NCBI GenBank assembly: GCA_039917855.1
Contig: JBDSIR010000146.1
Span: forward strand, 1-64,000
Source of the DNA: CAMLHU01 sp039917855
GTDB lineage: Bacteria; Gemmatimonadota; Gemmatimonadetes; Gemmatimonadales; GWC2-71-9
DNA length: 64,000 nt
Reading direction: 5' to 3'
Below the pieces are notes generated by a model. The model worked only from the letters and a program-made list of their open reading frames with translations. It had not been told where the DNA came from and did not search any database. The translations under genes were made by a program, and so were the position numbers. Below are positions 24,551 to 34,355 of the stretch, in pieces (position 1 is the stretch's first letter; every line of letters starts with the position of its first letter).

Positions 24551-25761
24551 AACTCCTCCTCGTACGAGAGCTCGGCGTCAGGCTCCGATTCCGTCACGAT
24601 CCGCTCGAAATGCACCCGTTTGATGCGGCGGCGCGTCATCTGCTCGACCACCACCCGGAAGCCGTCCACTTCGATGGCCTCGCCCGGGCGCGGCACCCGT
24701 CCGAAGAGCGCGAACACCAGACCGCCGACGGTGCTGACGTCGTCGCGGCCGAAGGAGTGGCCCAGCGCTTCCTCAAGCTCGTGCACCGAGACCGCACCCT
24801 GCACCCAGAAGCGCCCTTCACCCTCGCGCATGATCGGGGGCGCGTCGGCCGCCTCCTCGTCGTCGCGTTCGTCGCGGATCTCGCCTACCACCTGTTCGAG
24901 GATGTCTTCGAGGGTGATGAGTCCGGCGGTGCCGCCGAACTCGTCCACCACCACGGCGATGTGGCTCGGGCCTTTTTGGAAATCCTTCAGCTGCCGGTCG
25001 AGGGTCTTCCCTTCCGGGACGTATTGCCCGGGCCGGATCAGCGTCTGCCACGCCTCGGCATCCCCGCCGGTGGCCTCCTGGGCGAGGAGGTCCTTGGCAT
25101 AGATCACTCCCACGACGCTGTCGGGATGGCCGTCGAAGACCACGAGACGCGCATGTTCCCACCGGCGGAGTGCTTCGATGGCCTCGTGCCGCTCGGCGCT
25201 CCGGTCCACCGAGCGGATGTCGATGCGCGGCGTCATCACCTCGGCGACGGTCGTGTCGGCCAGGGCGAAGACGCCGAAGAACATGTCGCGCGGCCCCGGA
25301 CCCGCCGGGGGGCGATGGAGCGCGGCCACCTCGCGGCGTCCCAACCGATCGGCGCGGCCCACGAGGGCGAGGAGCGGCGCAAAGGCGCGGAGCGTGCCGG
25401 CCGCGCGCCGACGCGCCACCCGCGGAAGGTCGGGGGCGCTCGCCGCGAGGAGCCGCGGCAGCAGGTCGCCAACGGTCCAGACCAGCGCCACGGCGAGAAG
25501 GAGCCGGAACACCGCCGCTCCCCACTGCCAGATCCACCAGTCGAGCGCCAGCGCCGCACTCGCGGCCGCGAGGCCCAGGAAGGCGAGGTGCATCACCTGG
25601 AAGGCGCGCGGAAGGGGGAGCCCTCCCCGCGGCGACTCCGACTCCGCCAGCAACTGGCCCAGATCGGCTTCCGCCGACGCGGCGAGCCCGTACCATCCGG
25701 CGGCCGCCGTGAGGAACGCGGCCAGGAGCGCGGTCAGCAGGAGGGAGAGTTCCGCGCTCAC
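24547..25761 (-). CDS. CNNM/CorC-family protein with CBS pair (second)
   Basis: A 404-residue paralogue of the downstream gene. The membrane part is short and divergent (LLLTALLAAFLTAAAGWYGLAA plus two further helices), then AEVMTPRIDIRSVDRSAERHEA, IYAKDLL, DEFGGTAGLITLEDILEQVVGEI and a CorC_HlyC tail. The GTG at 25761 overlaps the YbeY stop by 4 bases and keeps the membrane helix at the N-terminus; the 12 residues of the longer frame to 25797 overlap ybeY. Likely acts with its neighbour in divalent-cation balance. Confidence 0.87.
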   Translation of the reverse strand: MSAELSLLLTALLAAFLTAAAGWYGLAASAEADLGQLLAESESPRGGLPLPRAFQVMHLAFLGLAAASAALALDWWIWQWGAAVFRLLLAVALVWTVGDLLPRLLAASAPDLPRVARRRAAGTLRAFAPLLALVGRADRLGRREVAALHRPPAGPGPRDMFFGVFALADTTVAEVMTPRIDIRSVDRSAERHEAIEALRRWEHARLVVFDGHPDSVVGVIYAKDLLAQEATGGDAEAWQTLIRPGQYVPEGKTLDRQLKDFQKGPSHIAVVVDEFGGTAGLITLEDILEQVVGEIRDERDDEEAADAPPIMREGEGRFWVQGAVSVHELEEALGHSFGRDDVSTVGGLVFALFGRVPRPGEAIEVDGFRVVVEQMTRRRIKRVHFERIVTESEPDAELSYEEEL

Positions 25762-26147
25762 GCCAGCTTCCGCACGTAGCGTTCCTGGCGCAGCCACATC
25801 GGCGAACGGGTGCGCGCCCCACCCTCGGGGTGCTCATATCCGAGCACGTGGAGAGTACCGTGCACCACCAGACGGATCAGTTCCTGCCGCACCGGCACCC
25901 GGTGGGTCCGGGCCTGGGTCGCCGCGACCGAGCGGCAGATATAGATGTCCCCGACCAGGCGGCCATCCGGCGTGGGCAGGGCGAAGCTGATGACGTCGGT
26001 GGGACGATCATGTCCGAGGTGCTCGCGGTTGAGCGCGCGCATCCGGGTGAGGCCGAGGAAGGTCACCAACAGATGCGCCCTGCGGCGCTCGCCCTTGAGC
26101 ACGGCACTGGTGATCCGGTCGATCGCGGGCCCGGACAGTGTGATCAT
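25758..26147 (-). CDS. ybeY: Endoribonuclease YbeY
   Basis: A 129-residue UPF0054 metalloprotein. The zinc motif HGTLHVLGYEH (His96, His100, His106) is complete and preceded by the conserved RPTDVISFALP and VGDIYIC segments. YbeY acts in 16S rRNA 3' end maturation and late 70S quality control. The PhoH-HD-YbeY-CNNM order is conserved across many bacteria. Overlaps both neighbours by 4 bases. Confidence 0.95.
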   Translation of the reverse strand: MITLSGPAIDRITSAVLKGERRRAHLLVTFLGLTRMRALNREHLGHDRPTDVISFALPTPDGRLVGDIYICRSVAATQARTHRVPVRQELIRLVVHGTLHVLGYEHPEGGARTRSPMWLRQERYVRKLA

Positions 26148-27562
26148 CGCTTCCCCGGCGGCGTCGGTACCGCCGGCGTCTCGCCCGCGATCCCCCCCGC
26201 GGAGAGGGGATACTGGATCCGCTGATGGTGCATTCCGCCGAGGATCCGGACGAATTCCCCCTTGATCCGCGCGAGATCGCGCAGGGTCAGCGGCGCGTCG
26301 TCGAGCTGTCCGCTGGAGATCTTCCTGGCCACCAGAGTGTCGACGGCGACCTGGACCGCCTCGGGGGTCGGCTCATCCAGCACCCGGACCGCTGCCTCGG
26401 CCGAGTCGGCCAGCATGGCGATGGCGGTCTCGGCACGGCGCGGACTCGGCCCGGGGTAGGTGTAGACCCGCAGGTCGGGATCTTCCCCGCTCTTTCGGGC
26501 GCGGTCGAGGAAATATTCCACCCGGGTGGTGCCGTGGTGCTCGCGGATGAAGTCGAGGACCACCTCGGGCAGGCCGTATTGGCGCGCAAGAGCGACGCCG
26601 GCCTCGACGTGCCGGGTGATGATGCGCGCCGATTCGGCGGGCGGAAGCAGGTCGTGCGGATTGCCCGCGCGGTGCTGGTTCTCCACGAAGTGCCCCGGCG
26701 ACACGAGCTTGCCGACGTCGTGGTAATAGCACCCCACCCGCGCCAGCAGCCCGTTAGCACCGATCGCTTCGCATGCCGATTCGCAGAGATTGGCCATTGC
26801 CAGTGAATGGGCCCAGGTCCCCGGCGCCTCGGTGGCCAGACGACGCAACAGCGGGCGCGACGGGTCGGCGAGCTCGAGGAGGGTCAGGTCGGTGGTGACC
26901 CGCACGCCTTGTTCGAGCAGCGGCAGGACGAGCAGCGCCACGGCGGCACTCCCGATCGCGATCAGGGCGCCGTACCCCATGCTCTCCAGCACGTCGCCGA
27001 CGGGCCAGCCACGCAGCACACCGAAGGCAAGCGCCCCGAGGAGGTAGCCGCCGACGGTGAGCGTCACGGCGAGGTACATCGACTTCCGCCGCCGCAGCAC
27101 CCGGATGCCGAGGGCGCCCGCAGTCCCCCCGAGGAGGCCGAAGACGAGCGCCTGATCGTCGGGGAAGGTCCACTGCGTGCCGATGAGGAGCGCCAGCACG
27201 GTCGCCGCGGAGACCGCGAGGCGTCCGTTCCAGAGCATCGTCACGAGCATCGCGGCGAGCGGCACCGGCGTGAGTTCGGGGCGGTCGGGCACCAACCGGT
27301 GGATCAGCGCTGCCCCCACGACGGTGACCACGATGATGCCGACCAGCGCGATCACCTGGCGCAGGTCGGCGTACGTCTCCCGGCGATAGAAGGCGATGAG
27401 GAGCCAGAGCGGCGAGAGGAGGAGGAGGTCCAGCAGGATGGCACGGATCGGCGTGCCGCCGGTCTCGGGAAACGCGAGGGCGGTCACCCCGGCCGCGGCG
27501 GCGAGAAGCGCCCACCGGACGAGGTGCCCCCGCGCGTCGACCACCGGCCGCTGTGGACTCAC
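26144..27562 (-). CDS. Membrane HD-domain phosphohydrolase (PgpH-like), short form
   Basis: A 472-residue protein: seven or so membrane helices (residues 15-225) and a cytoplasmic HD domain (about 235-430) with HSLAMANLCESA, the metal HD in GCYYHDVGKLVSPGHF, and REHHGTTRVEYF. PgpH-type enzymes degrade cyclic di-AMP. The large extracellular 7TMR-HDED domain that normally precedes the membrane part is missing, so the sensor input is lost or replaced. The last residues AGETPAVPTPPGKR look repeat-derived rather than family sequence. Upstream PhoH overlaps by 4 bases. Confidence 0.9.
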   Translation of the reverse strand: MSPQRPVVDARGHLVRWALLAAAAGVTALAFPETGGTPIRAILLDLLLLSPLWLLIAFYRRETYADLRQVIALVGIIVVTVVGAALIHRLVPDRPELTPVPLAAMLVTMLWNGRLAVSAATVLALLIGTQWTFPDDQALVFGLLGGTAGALGIRVLRRRKSMYLAVTLTVGGYLLGALAFGVLRGWPVGDVLESMGYGALIAIGSAAVALLVLPLLEQGVRVTTDLTLLELADPSRPLLRRLATEAPGTWAHSLAMANLCESACEAIGANGLLARVGCYYHDVGKLVSPGHFVENQHRAGNPHDLLPPAESARIITRHVEAGVALARQYGLPEVVLDFIREHHGTTRVEYFLDRARKSGEDPDLRVYTYPGPSPRRAETAIAMLADSAEAAVRVLDEPTPEAVQVAVDTLVARKISSGQLDDAPLTLRDLARIKGEFVRILGGMHHQRIQYPLSAGGIAGETPAVPTPPGKR

Positions 27563-28515
27563 CCGCTCTGATCCTCCGCGTAGGCCTTGATGATCTCGCG
27601 CACCAGGCGGTGCCGCACCACGTCCAGCTCGGTGAGGTACATGAACCCGATCCCGTCGATGCCGGGAAGGATCCGTTCGACCTGCACCAGGCCCGAGTCC
27701 TCCCGCTTGGGGAGGTCGATCTGGGTCTTGTCCCCCGTCACCACCACCTTGCTGTTCACGCCCAGGCGGGTGAGGAACATCTTCATCTGGGCACCGGTGG
27801 CGTTCTGCGCCTCATCGAGGATGATGAAGGCATCGTTGAGCGTTCGTCCGCGCATGTAGGCAAGGGGCGCGATCTCGATGACCCGGGTCTCGAGCGCCTT
27901 CTGCACCCGGTCCGGCGGCATCATGTCCTCCAGCGCGTCGTACAGCGGCCGCAGATAGGGATCGACCTTGGCCTGGATGTCCCCGGGGAGGAACCCCAGG
28001 GACTCGCCCGCCTCGACCGCGGGACGCGCGAGGATGATCCGCTTCACGCGCTTGCGGGCCAGGGCCTCGACCGCCTTGGCGACGGCCAAGTAGGTCTTCC
28101 CGGTGCCGGCCGGACCGATCCCCACCACGATGTCGTGCTGGGCGATTACCCGCAGGTACTCGCGCTGGCCCGGGGTCTTGGCGTTGATGGCGCGCCGGAG
28201 CCCCGGCAGGACGATCCGCTCGTCATTGCTGTTCGCCATCGCCTCGGCGGCGGCGGGGCCGTCACTGGCGAAGCGGGCGACGTCGTCCGGGCCGACCGTC
28301 TCCCCCATCCGCGCCAGGTCGACCATCGCCTGCACCACCGGCGTGGCGCGTTCGATCTGCTCGAGCGTGCCGTGCAGGGAGATGTTGTCCCCCCGGATCA
28401 AGGCGCGCACGCCGGTGGCCCGCTGGAGTTCCAGCAGGTTCTGGTCGTTGACACCGGCCACGAGCAGCTGGTCGGCGCCCTCGGTACTGACGCGGTGGGT
28501 GATGTCGTCGGTCAA
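27559..28515 (-). CDS. PhoH-like ATPase
   Basis: A 318-residue PhoH/YbeZ protein (TTG start). Walker A GPAGTGKTYLAVAKAV is near residue 138 and Walker B FIILDEAQNAT near 230; the N-terminal 110 residues form the KH-like part seen in YbeZ proteins (VNDQNLLELQRATGVRALIRG). YbeZ works with YbeY in rRNA processing in other bacteria, which fits the operon. Confidence 0.92.
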   Translation of the reverse strand: MTDDITHRVSTEGADQLLVAGVNDQNLLELQRATGVRALIRGDNISLHGTLEQIERATPVVQAMVDLARMGETVGPDDVARFASDGPAAAEAMANSNDERIVLPGLRRAINAKTPGQREYLRVIAQHDIVVGIGPAGTGKTYLAVAKAVEALARKRVKRIILARPAVEAGESLGFLPGDIQAKVDPYLRPLYDALEDMMPPDRVQKALETRVIEIAPLAYMRGRTLNDAFIILDEAQNATGAQMKMFLTRLGVNSKVVVTGDKTQIDLPKREDSGLVQVERILPGIDGIGFMYLTELDVVRHRLVREIIKAYAEDQSG

Positions 28516-28531
28516 TCGGTGCTCCTGATCT

Positions 28532-28601
28532 GGTGACCAGTGACCAGTGACCCGTGACCGGGCCGACTGGTGCGATCTTCCCTCATAGGCCCGGTCACCG
28601 G

Positions 28602-28620
<19 letters not shown>
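28532..28620. repeat. Heptamer-word hairpin GTGACCA (locus 1)
   Basis: Arm 1 (28532-28560) is GTGACCA-GTGACCA-GTGACCC-GTGACCG; arm 2 (28588-28620) holds the inverse words. The hub GTGACCGGGCC pairs with GGCCCGGTCAC-type sequence on arm 2. The same word family forms hairpins at 42027-42161 and 52401-52491. It separates aspS from phoH. Confidence 0.85.
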
Positions 28621-30389
<1,769 letters not shown>

Positions 30390-30391
30390 GT

Positions 30392-30847
30392 TCAGCGCGA
30401 TTCGGCGTCGACGAGGGTCTGAATGAACGCTTCGGGAGTGGTGGCGGCGAGGAGGCGCTGGCGGACCTCGTCGCGGCGCACGACGCGCGCGATGCGGCTC
30501 AGCGCCTTGACGTGCTCGCCGGCGGCGGACTCGGGGCCCAGGAGGAGGAAAAAGAGCCGACACGCCTCGCCGTCGAGGGCATCGAAGTCGATCCCCGCCG
30601 TCGAGGTACCGCACACCATCTCGAGGCGCTGGACCACGGAACTCTTGCCGTGCGGCACCGCGACGCCAAGCCCGATCCCCGTGCTCAGCACCGCTTCGCG
30701 TTCCTCGACCGCCTGCAGCACATCCTCGACCCCGACCCCCGCACGCGCGGCGAGGAGCGTGGAGAGCTCCTTCAACACACCGGCCTTGTCGGCGGCATGG
30801 ATGGGGACGCGGACACGGTCGGGATGAAGCAGGTCGGTGAGCTGCAC
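30392..30847 (-). CDS. PTS EIIA-type (PtsN/fructose family) protein
   Basis: A 151-residue EIIA domain (GTG start). Phosphorylatable His66 lies in GLGVAVPHGKSS, with conserved REAVLSTGIG before and LFFLLLGPESAAGEHVKAL after. No transport EIIB/EIIC gene is near, so it is probably regulatory, like PtsN. It starts the transcription unit containing aspS (2-bp gap). Confidence 0.9.
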   Translation of the reverse strand: MQLTDLLHPDRVRVPIHAADKAGVLKELSTLLAARAGVGVEDVLQAVEEREAVLSTGIGLGVAVPHGKSSVVQRLEMVCGTSTAGIDFDALDGEACRLFFLLLGPESAAGEHVKALSRIARVVRRDEVRQRLLAATTPEAFIQTLVDAESR

Positions 30848-30941
30848 GAGGGTAACGTAACCGGAGCGCGGAGGGGCGGCAACTAAAGTGGTGTCAATGA
30901 GTTACGGCGTAGGTGATGGCGGCTCCCTCTCCCTTTCCGCC

Positions 30942-30997
30942 TAACCCCCTGACCCCCTCTCCGCAAAGCGGAGAGGGGGGACCTCAGGGGGTGAGTT
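30942..30997. repeat. CCCCTGACCCCCTCTCC palindrome
   Basis: TAACCCCCTGACCCCCTCTC faces the inverse GAGAGGGGGG...TCAGGGGGTGAGTTA around an AAA loop, in the ptsN/rlmN divergent gap directly upstream of rlmN. Related half-sites flank the gap at 39985-40270 and lie at 62960-62997. Confidence 0.75.
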
Positions 30998-31011
30998 ATC
31001 TTGCCTCCAGA

Positions 31012-32100
31012 ATGGCCACTGCACCCGTGAAGTCCGGCGCCACGCCGTCGAATATCCTCGATCTGACCCCCGCCGCCGCAAAGGAACGCCTGGCGAACTG
31101 GGGCAAGGGTCGCGGCCTGCCACGCTATCGCGTCGATCAGATCTTTCCGCGGCTCTGGCAGCGACCCATCGCCAGCTGGGCCGAGGCGAGCGACCTCCCG
31201 AAGGAACTGCGGGACGCATTGCAGGCCGATCATCCCCTGCCGAGCCTGCATCTCGACGTGCAGCAGACCTCGCAGGACGGCACCAAGAAGTTCCTCTGGC
31301 GCCTGCCGGACGGCGAAGCGATCGAATCCGTGCTCATCCCCTCCGGCACACGCCGGACGTTGTGCATCTCGTCGCAATGCGGCTGCGCGCTCGGCTGCGT
31401 CTTCTGCGCCACCGGGACGATGGGGTTCCGGCGGAACCTCACCCCCTTCGAGATCAGCGGGCAGGTGCGCGAGATCGTGCTCCGCAACGAGACCGACAAG
31501 CCGACCAACATCGTGTTCATGGGGATGGGGGAGCCGCTCCTCAACTGGCCCGCGGTCGACGTGACCCTCACCACCCTCAATTCCCCCGAGGGGATGGGGA
31601 TCGGCGCGCGACATATCGTGGTCAGCACCGTCGGGATCATCCCGGGGATGGAAAAGCTCGCCCGGCGCCCGGAACAGTTCCGCTTGGCGATCAGTCTCCA
31701 CGCCCCGACCGCCGAGCGGCGCCTCGCCATCATGCCGGTGGAGAAGAAGTACTCCCTCGCCGACGTCCTGAAGGCCGCAGAAGTATTCGAGAAGCGGATC
31801 ACCTTCGAGTACGTCCTCATCGGCGGGAAGAACGATTCGGATGCGGATGCGGATGCGTTGGTGAAGCTGGCCAGAAAGATGCATGCGCACGTGAACCTCC
31901 TCCCCCTTCACCCGGGTGGGGCGCCCGACCTGACACCGACGCCGCCGAACCGGATCCGCGCCTTCGCCGACCGCCTGGGGAATCAGGGGGTCGAGGCGAC
32001 GGTGCGACGGAGCCGAGGACTCGATATCGCGGCCGCGTGCGGGCAGCTCAAGGTCGAAGTCGAAGCCAAGCGGCGCAAAGACGCAGCTCCGGCGACATAG
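31012..32100 (+). CDS. rlmN: 23S rRNA (A2503-C2)/tRNA methyltransferase RlmN
   Basis: A 362-residue radical SAM enzyme. The cluster motif CxxxCxxC is Cys125-Cys129-Cys132 in CGCALGCVFCATGTMGF, followed by FMGMGEPLLNW, VVSTVGIIPGM and FRLAISLHAP; the second methylation Cys is in LDIAAACGQL near 344. It methylates A2503 of 23S rRNA and A37 of some tRNAs. ATG 31012 is preferred; upstream frames translate the repeat at 30942-30997. Confidence 0.95.
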   Translation: MATAPVKSGATPSNILDLTPAAAKERLANWGKGRGLPRYRVDQIFPRLWQRPIASWAEASDLPKELRDALQADHPLPSLHLDVQQTSQDGTKKFLWRLPDGEAIESVLIPSGTRRTLCISSQCGCALGCVFCATGTMGFRRNLTPFEISGQVREIVLRNETDKPTNIVFMGMGEPLLNWPAVDVTLTTLNSPEGMGIGARHIVVSTVGIIPGMEKLARRPEQFRLAISLHAPTAERRLAIMPVEKKYSLADVLKAAEVFEKRITFEYVLIGGKNDSDADADALVKLARKMHAHVNLLPLHPGGAPDLTPTPPNRIRAFADRLGNQGVEATVRRSRGLDIAAACGQLKVEVEAKRRKDAAPAT

Positions 32101-32111
32101 CAGGCGGTATT

Positions 32112-32247
32112 CACCACGGAGTACACGGAGGGACACGGAGACCCACGGAGAACTACAATTGTTGTGGTTGCTTGAGCGGGGCTCCTCTTGAGACCACAAA
32201 GTCATCCCTCCGTGACTCTCCGTGTCCCTCCGTGTTCTCCGTGGTGA
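32112..32247. repeat. CACGGAG-word inverted repeat
   Basis: Arm 1 (32112-32154) repeats ACACGGAG-type words; arm 2 (32206-32247) is the inverse (CTCCGTG words). They pair over about 40 bases around a 50-base loop. This CACGGAG type is widespread in many bacterial phyla. It fills the gap between rlmN and the next plus-strand gene and may end the rlmN message. Confidence 0.85.
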
Positions 32248-32320
32248 AAAAGTCATCCTCGGGAACCGGAAGGCGTTCTAGCAGGTAGCCGCACAACACC
32301 AACCCTGACCTGAAACGACC

Positions 32321-33250
32321 ATGCCCGGCGTACACGGCTTGCACCACGTCACCTGCATCGCGGGGGATGCCCAGGAGAACCTCGACTTCTACACCAAGGT
32401 GATGGGCCTCCGCCTGGTGAAGAAGAGCATCAACCAGGACGCCCCCGACACCTACCACCTCTTCTTCGCCGACGCGGCGGGAAGCCCGGGGACCGATCTG
32501 ACCTTCTTTCCCTGGCCCGGCATGGGCCCGGGGCGGCTCGGCCACGGCCTCACCAACGAAGTCTCGTTCGCCGTGGCAAAGGGGTCGCTCGACTGGTGGA
32601 AGGAATGGCTCCCCACGAAGGGGGTCACGCTGAGCCCTGAGACCACCCGCTTCGGCGAGCGTACCCTTCCCTTCACCGACCCCCACGGACTCTCGCTCGC
32701 GCTGGTCGAGGTCGACAAGCCTCGCACCGTGGTGCCGTGGGAGAAGAGCCCCGTCCCCGCCCAGCACCAGCTCCGTGGCTTCCACACCGTGCGCACCTGG
32801 GAACGGGACATCGCGCCGACCGCGGCACTCCTCACCGGCCCGATGGGACTCACCAATGTCGGAGAAGAAGGGGGCTGGGATCGGTATGGCGTGAACGGCG
32901 GATCCGGAACGCTCATAGACCTCAAGGCGTTCCCGGACGAGCACCGCGGCTCGTGGGGCGTCGGCTCGATCCACCACGTGGCGTGGCGGGTGACGGACAG
33001 CGCCCACGAGCTCGAGGTGCGCGAAGCGGTACGGCAGCACGGCACCCACACCACCGAACAGATCGACCGGTTCTGGTTCACCTCGGTGTACTTCAAGGAG
33101 CCGGGAGGCGCGTTGTTCGAGCTCGCCACCGACGGACCCGGGTTCGGGCGCGATGAAGACCCGGCGCACCTGGGCGAGATGCTGGTGCTGCCACCCTGGT
33201 TCGAGCCGAAACGGGCAGAAATTGAAGCGGGGCTGCCGAAACTCAAGTAA
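32321..33250 (+). CDS. Ring-cleaving dioxygenase/glyoxalase family protein (MhqO-like)
   Basis: A 309-residue vicinal-oxygen-chelate protein with two halves: GLHHVTCIAGDAQENLDFYT (residues 6-25), DPHGLSLALVE near 122, then LRGFHTVRTWERD near 150 and SIHHVAWRVTD near 213, with FKEPGGALFELATDGPGF at the end. Metal ligands would be His8 or His9, His215-region and Glu in LFELA. Relatives (MhqA/O, YkcA) open quinone or catechol rings. No aromatic operon is nearby, so the substrate is open. Confidence 0.88.
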   Translation: MPGVHGLHHVTCIAGDAQENLDFYTKVMGLRLVKKSINQDAPDTYHLFFADAAGSPGTDLTFFPWPGMGPGRLGHGLTNEVSFAVAKGSLDWWKEWLPTKGVTLSPETTRFGERTLPFTDPHGLSLALVEVDKPRTVVPWEKSPVPAQHQLRGFHTVRTWERDIAPTAALLTGPMGLTNVGEEGGWDRYGVNGGSGTLIDLKAFPDEHRGSWGVGSIHHVAWRVTDSAHELEVREAVRQHGTHTTEQIDRFWFTSVYFKEPGGALFELATDGPGFGRDEDPAHLGEMLVLPPWFEPKRAEIEAGLPKLK

Positions 33251-33256
33251 CACCGC

Positions 33257-33324
33257 ATGCAGAAGGGCAAAAGAGGCAGAACGCTCCCCGCATGGGACGT
33301 TCTACCTCTTCGGCTTTTCTGCAT
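33257..33324. terminator. Bidirectional hairpin between convergent genes
   Basis: Arms 33257-33283 and 33298-33324 are inverted with a few mismatches (ATGCAGAAGGGCAAAAGAGG against CCTCTTCGGCTTTTCTGCAT) around a 14-base loop. It lies between the dioxygenase (+) and dehydrogenase (-) stops and could end both messages. Confidence 0.8.
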
Positions 33325-33333
33325 GACTAGTTC

Positions 33334-34326
33334 CTATGTCACCGGATCGAGCAAGGTCCCCCCCGCGAAGAACGCGTCCAGGTTCTCGATCGCTCGCATC
33401 CCCATCGCGGCCCTTGTCTCCGTCGTGGCGCTACCGAGATGCGGCAGCGTGACGACATTCTCCAGCGCCAGCAATTCGGCAGAGACCTTCGGCTCCCCCA
33501 CGTAGACATCCAGTCCCGCCCCGGCCAGTCGTCCTGACTTGAGCGCCTCGATCAGCGCCGGCTCATCGACCAGGTTCCCTCGCGCGGTGTTGATCAGGTA
33601 GCTCCCCTTCTTCATCAGCCCCAGCCGCTCAGCCCCGAGCATTCCAAAGGTCTCGGAGTTCGCGGGGGCGTGCAGCGAGATCACATCGCTCGTGCCGAGG
33701 AGCTCGGCGAGTCCCACCGCCTTGGCGTCGATCTCCTGCGAGGCTGCCCCCGAGGTCCGAGATCTGACGGGTACCCCCACCTCATTCCGCCCGGCGTAGA
33801 TGATGTTCATCCCGAAGCCGAAATGCGCCCGCCGCGCGGTGGCCTGCCCGATCCTCCCGAATCCGATGATGCCGAGGATCTTCCCCTGGATCGAGTTGCC
33901 CAGGAGATGGGTCGGCCGCCATCCGGTCCACTTCCCGGCGCGCACTTCCCGTTCCCCTTCGCCCAGACGCCGCGTGGCCATCAGGATCAGCGCCATCGCC
34001 AGGTCGGCGGTGGCCTCGGTGAGGGCACCCGGGGTGTTGGTCACCACGAGCCCCGAGGCCTGTGCCGCCGCGAGATCGATATGGTCGGTCCCCGCGCCGA
34101 AGTTGGCGAGGATCCGGGTACGCCACGGCCCGCCGCCCAGCACACCGGCGCTCAGCGGGTCACCCAGCGTACAGATGATCCCGTCCGCCGAGCGGAGGGC
34201 ATCCTCCATCTCGGCGACGGTGAAGCGACGGTCGTCCATATTGTGGCGCACCTCGAATCGCTCATCGGCGGCGCGTACCACCGCATCCGGGAGTCGGCGG
34301 GTGAGGACCACGATCGGTTTCGTCAT
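33334..34326 (-). CDS. D-isomer-specific 2-hydroxyacid dehydrogenase
   Basis: A 330-residue NAD(P)-dependent enzyme, start ATG 34326. Rossmann motif ILGIIGFGRIGQATARRA near 146; catalytic Arg in INTARGNLVDEPAL, Glu in VYVGEPKV and His in NVVTLPHLGSATTET are all present. Glyoxylate/hydroxypyruvate reductase is the most likely activity because glycerate 2-kinase is divergently encoded 29 bp away, giving a serine/glycerate pathway pair. Near residue 180 GVPVRSRTSGAASQ is longer than in relatives and may be insertion-derived. Confidence 0.92.
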   Translation of the reverse strand: MTKPIVVLTRRLPDAVVRAADERFEVRHNMDDRRFTVAEMEDALRSADGIICTLGDPLSAGVLGGGPWRTRILANFGAGTDHIDLAAAQASGLVVTNTPGALTEATADLAMALILMATRRLGEGEREVRAGKWTGWRPTHLLGNSIQGKILGIIGFGRIGQATARRAHFGFGMNIIYAGRNEVGVPVRSRTSGAASQEIDAKAVGLAELLGTSDVISLHAPANSETFGMLGAERLGLMKKGSYLINTARGNLVDEPALIEALKSGRLAGAGLDVYVGEPKVSAELLALENVVTLPHLGSATTETRAAMGMRAIENLDAFFAGGTLLDPVT

Positions 34327-34355
34327 GGGGTTAGAGTATAGATAACTTCCTCCCG

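Noticed and set aside
33700..33790. Word-type insertion in the 2-hydroxyacid dehydrogenase
   Set aside because: The segment GVPVRSRTSGAASQ is longer than usual, but the DNA shows no clear period-7 copies; kept only as a remark.
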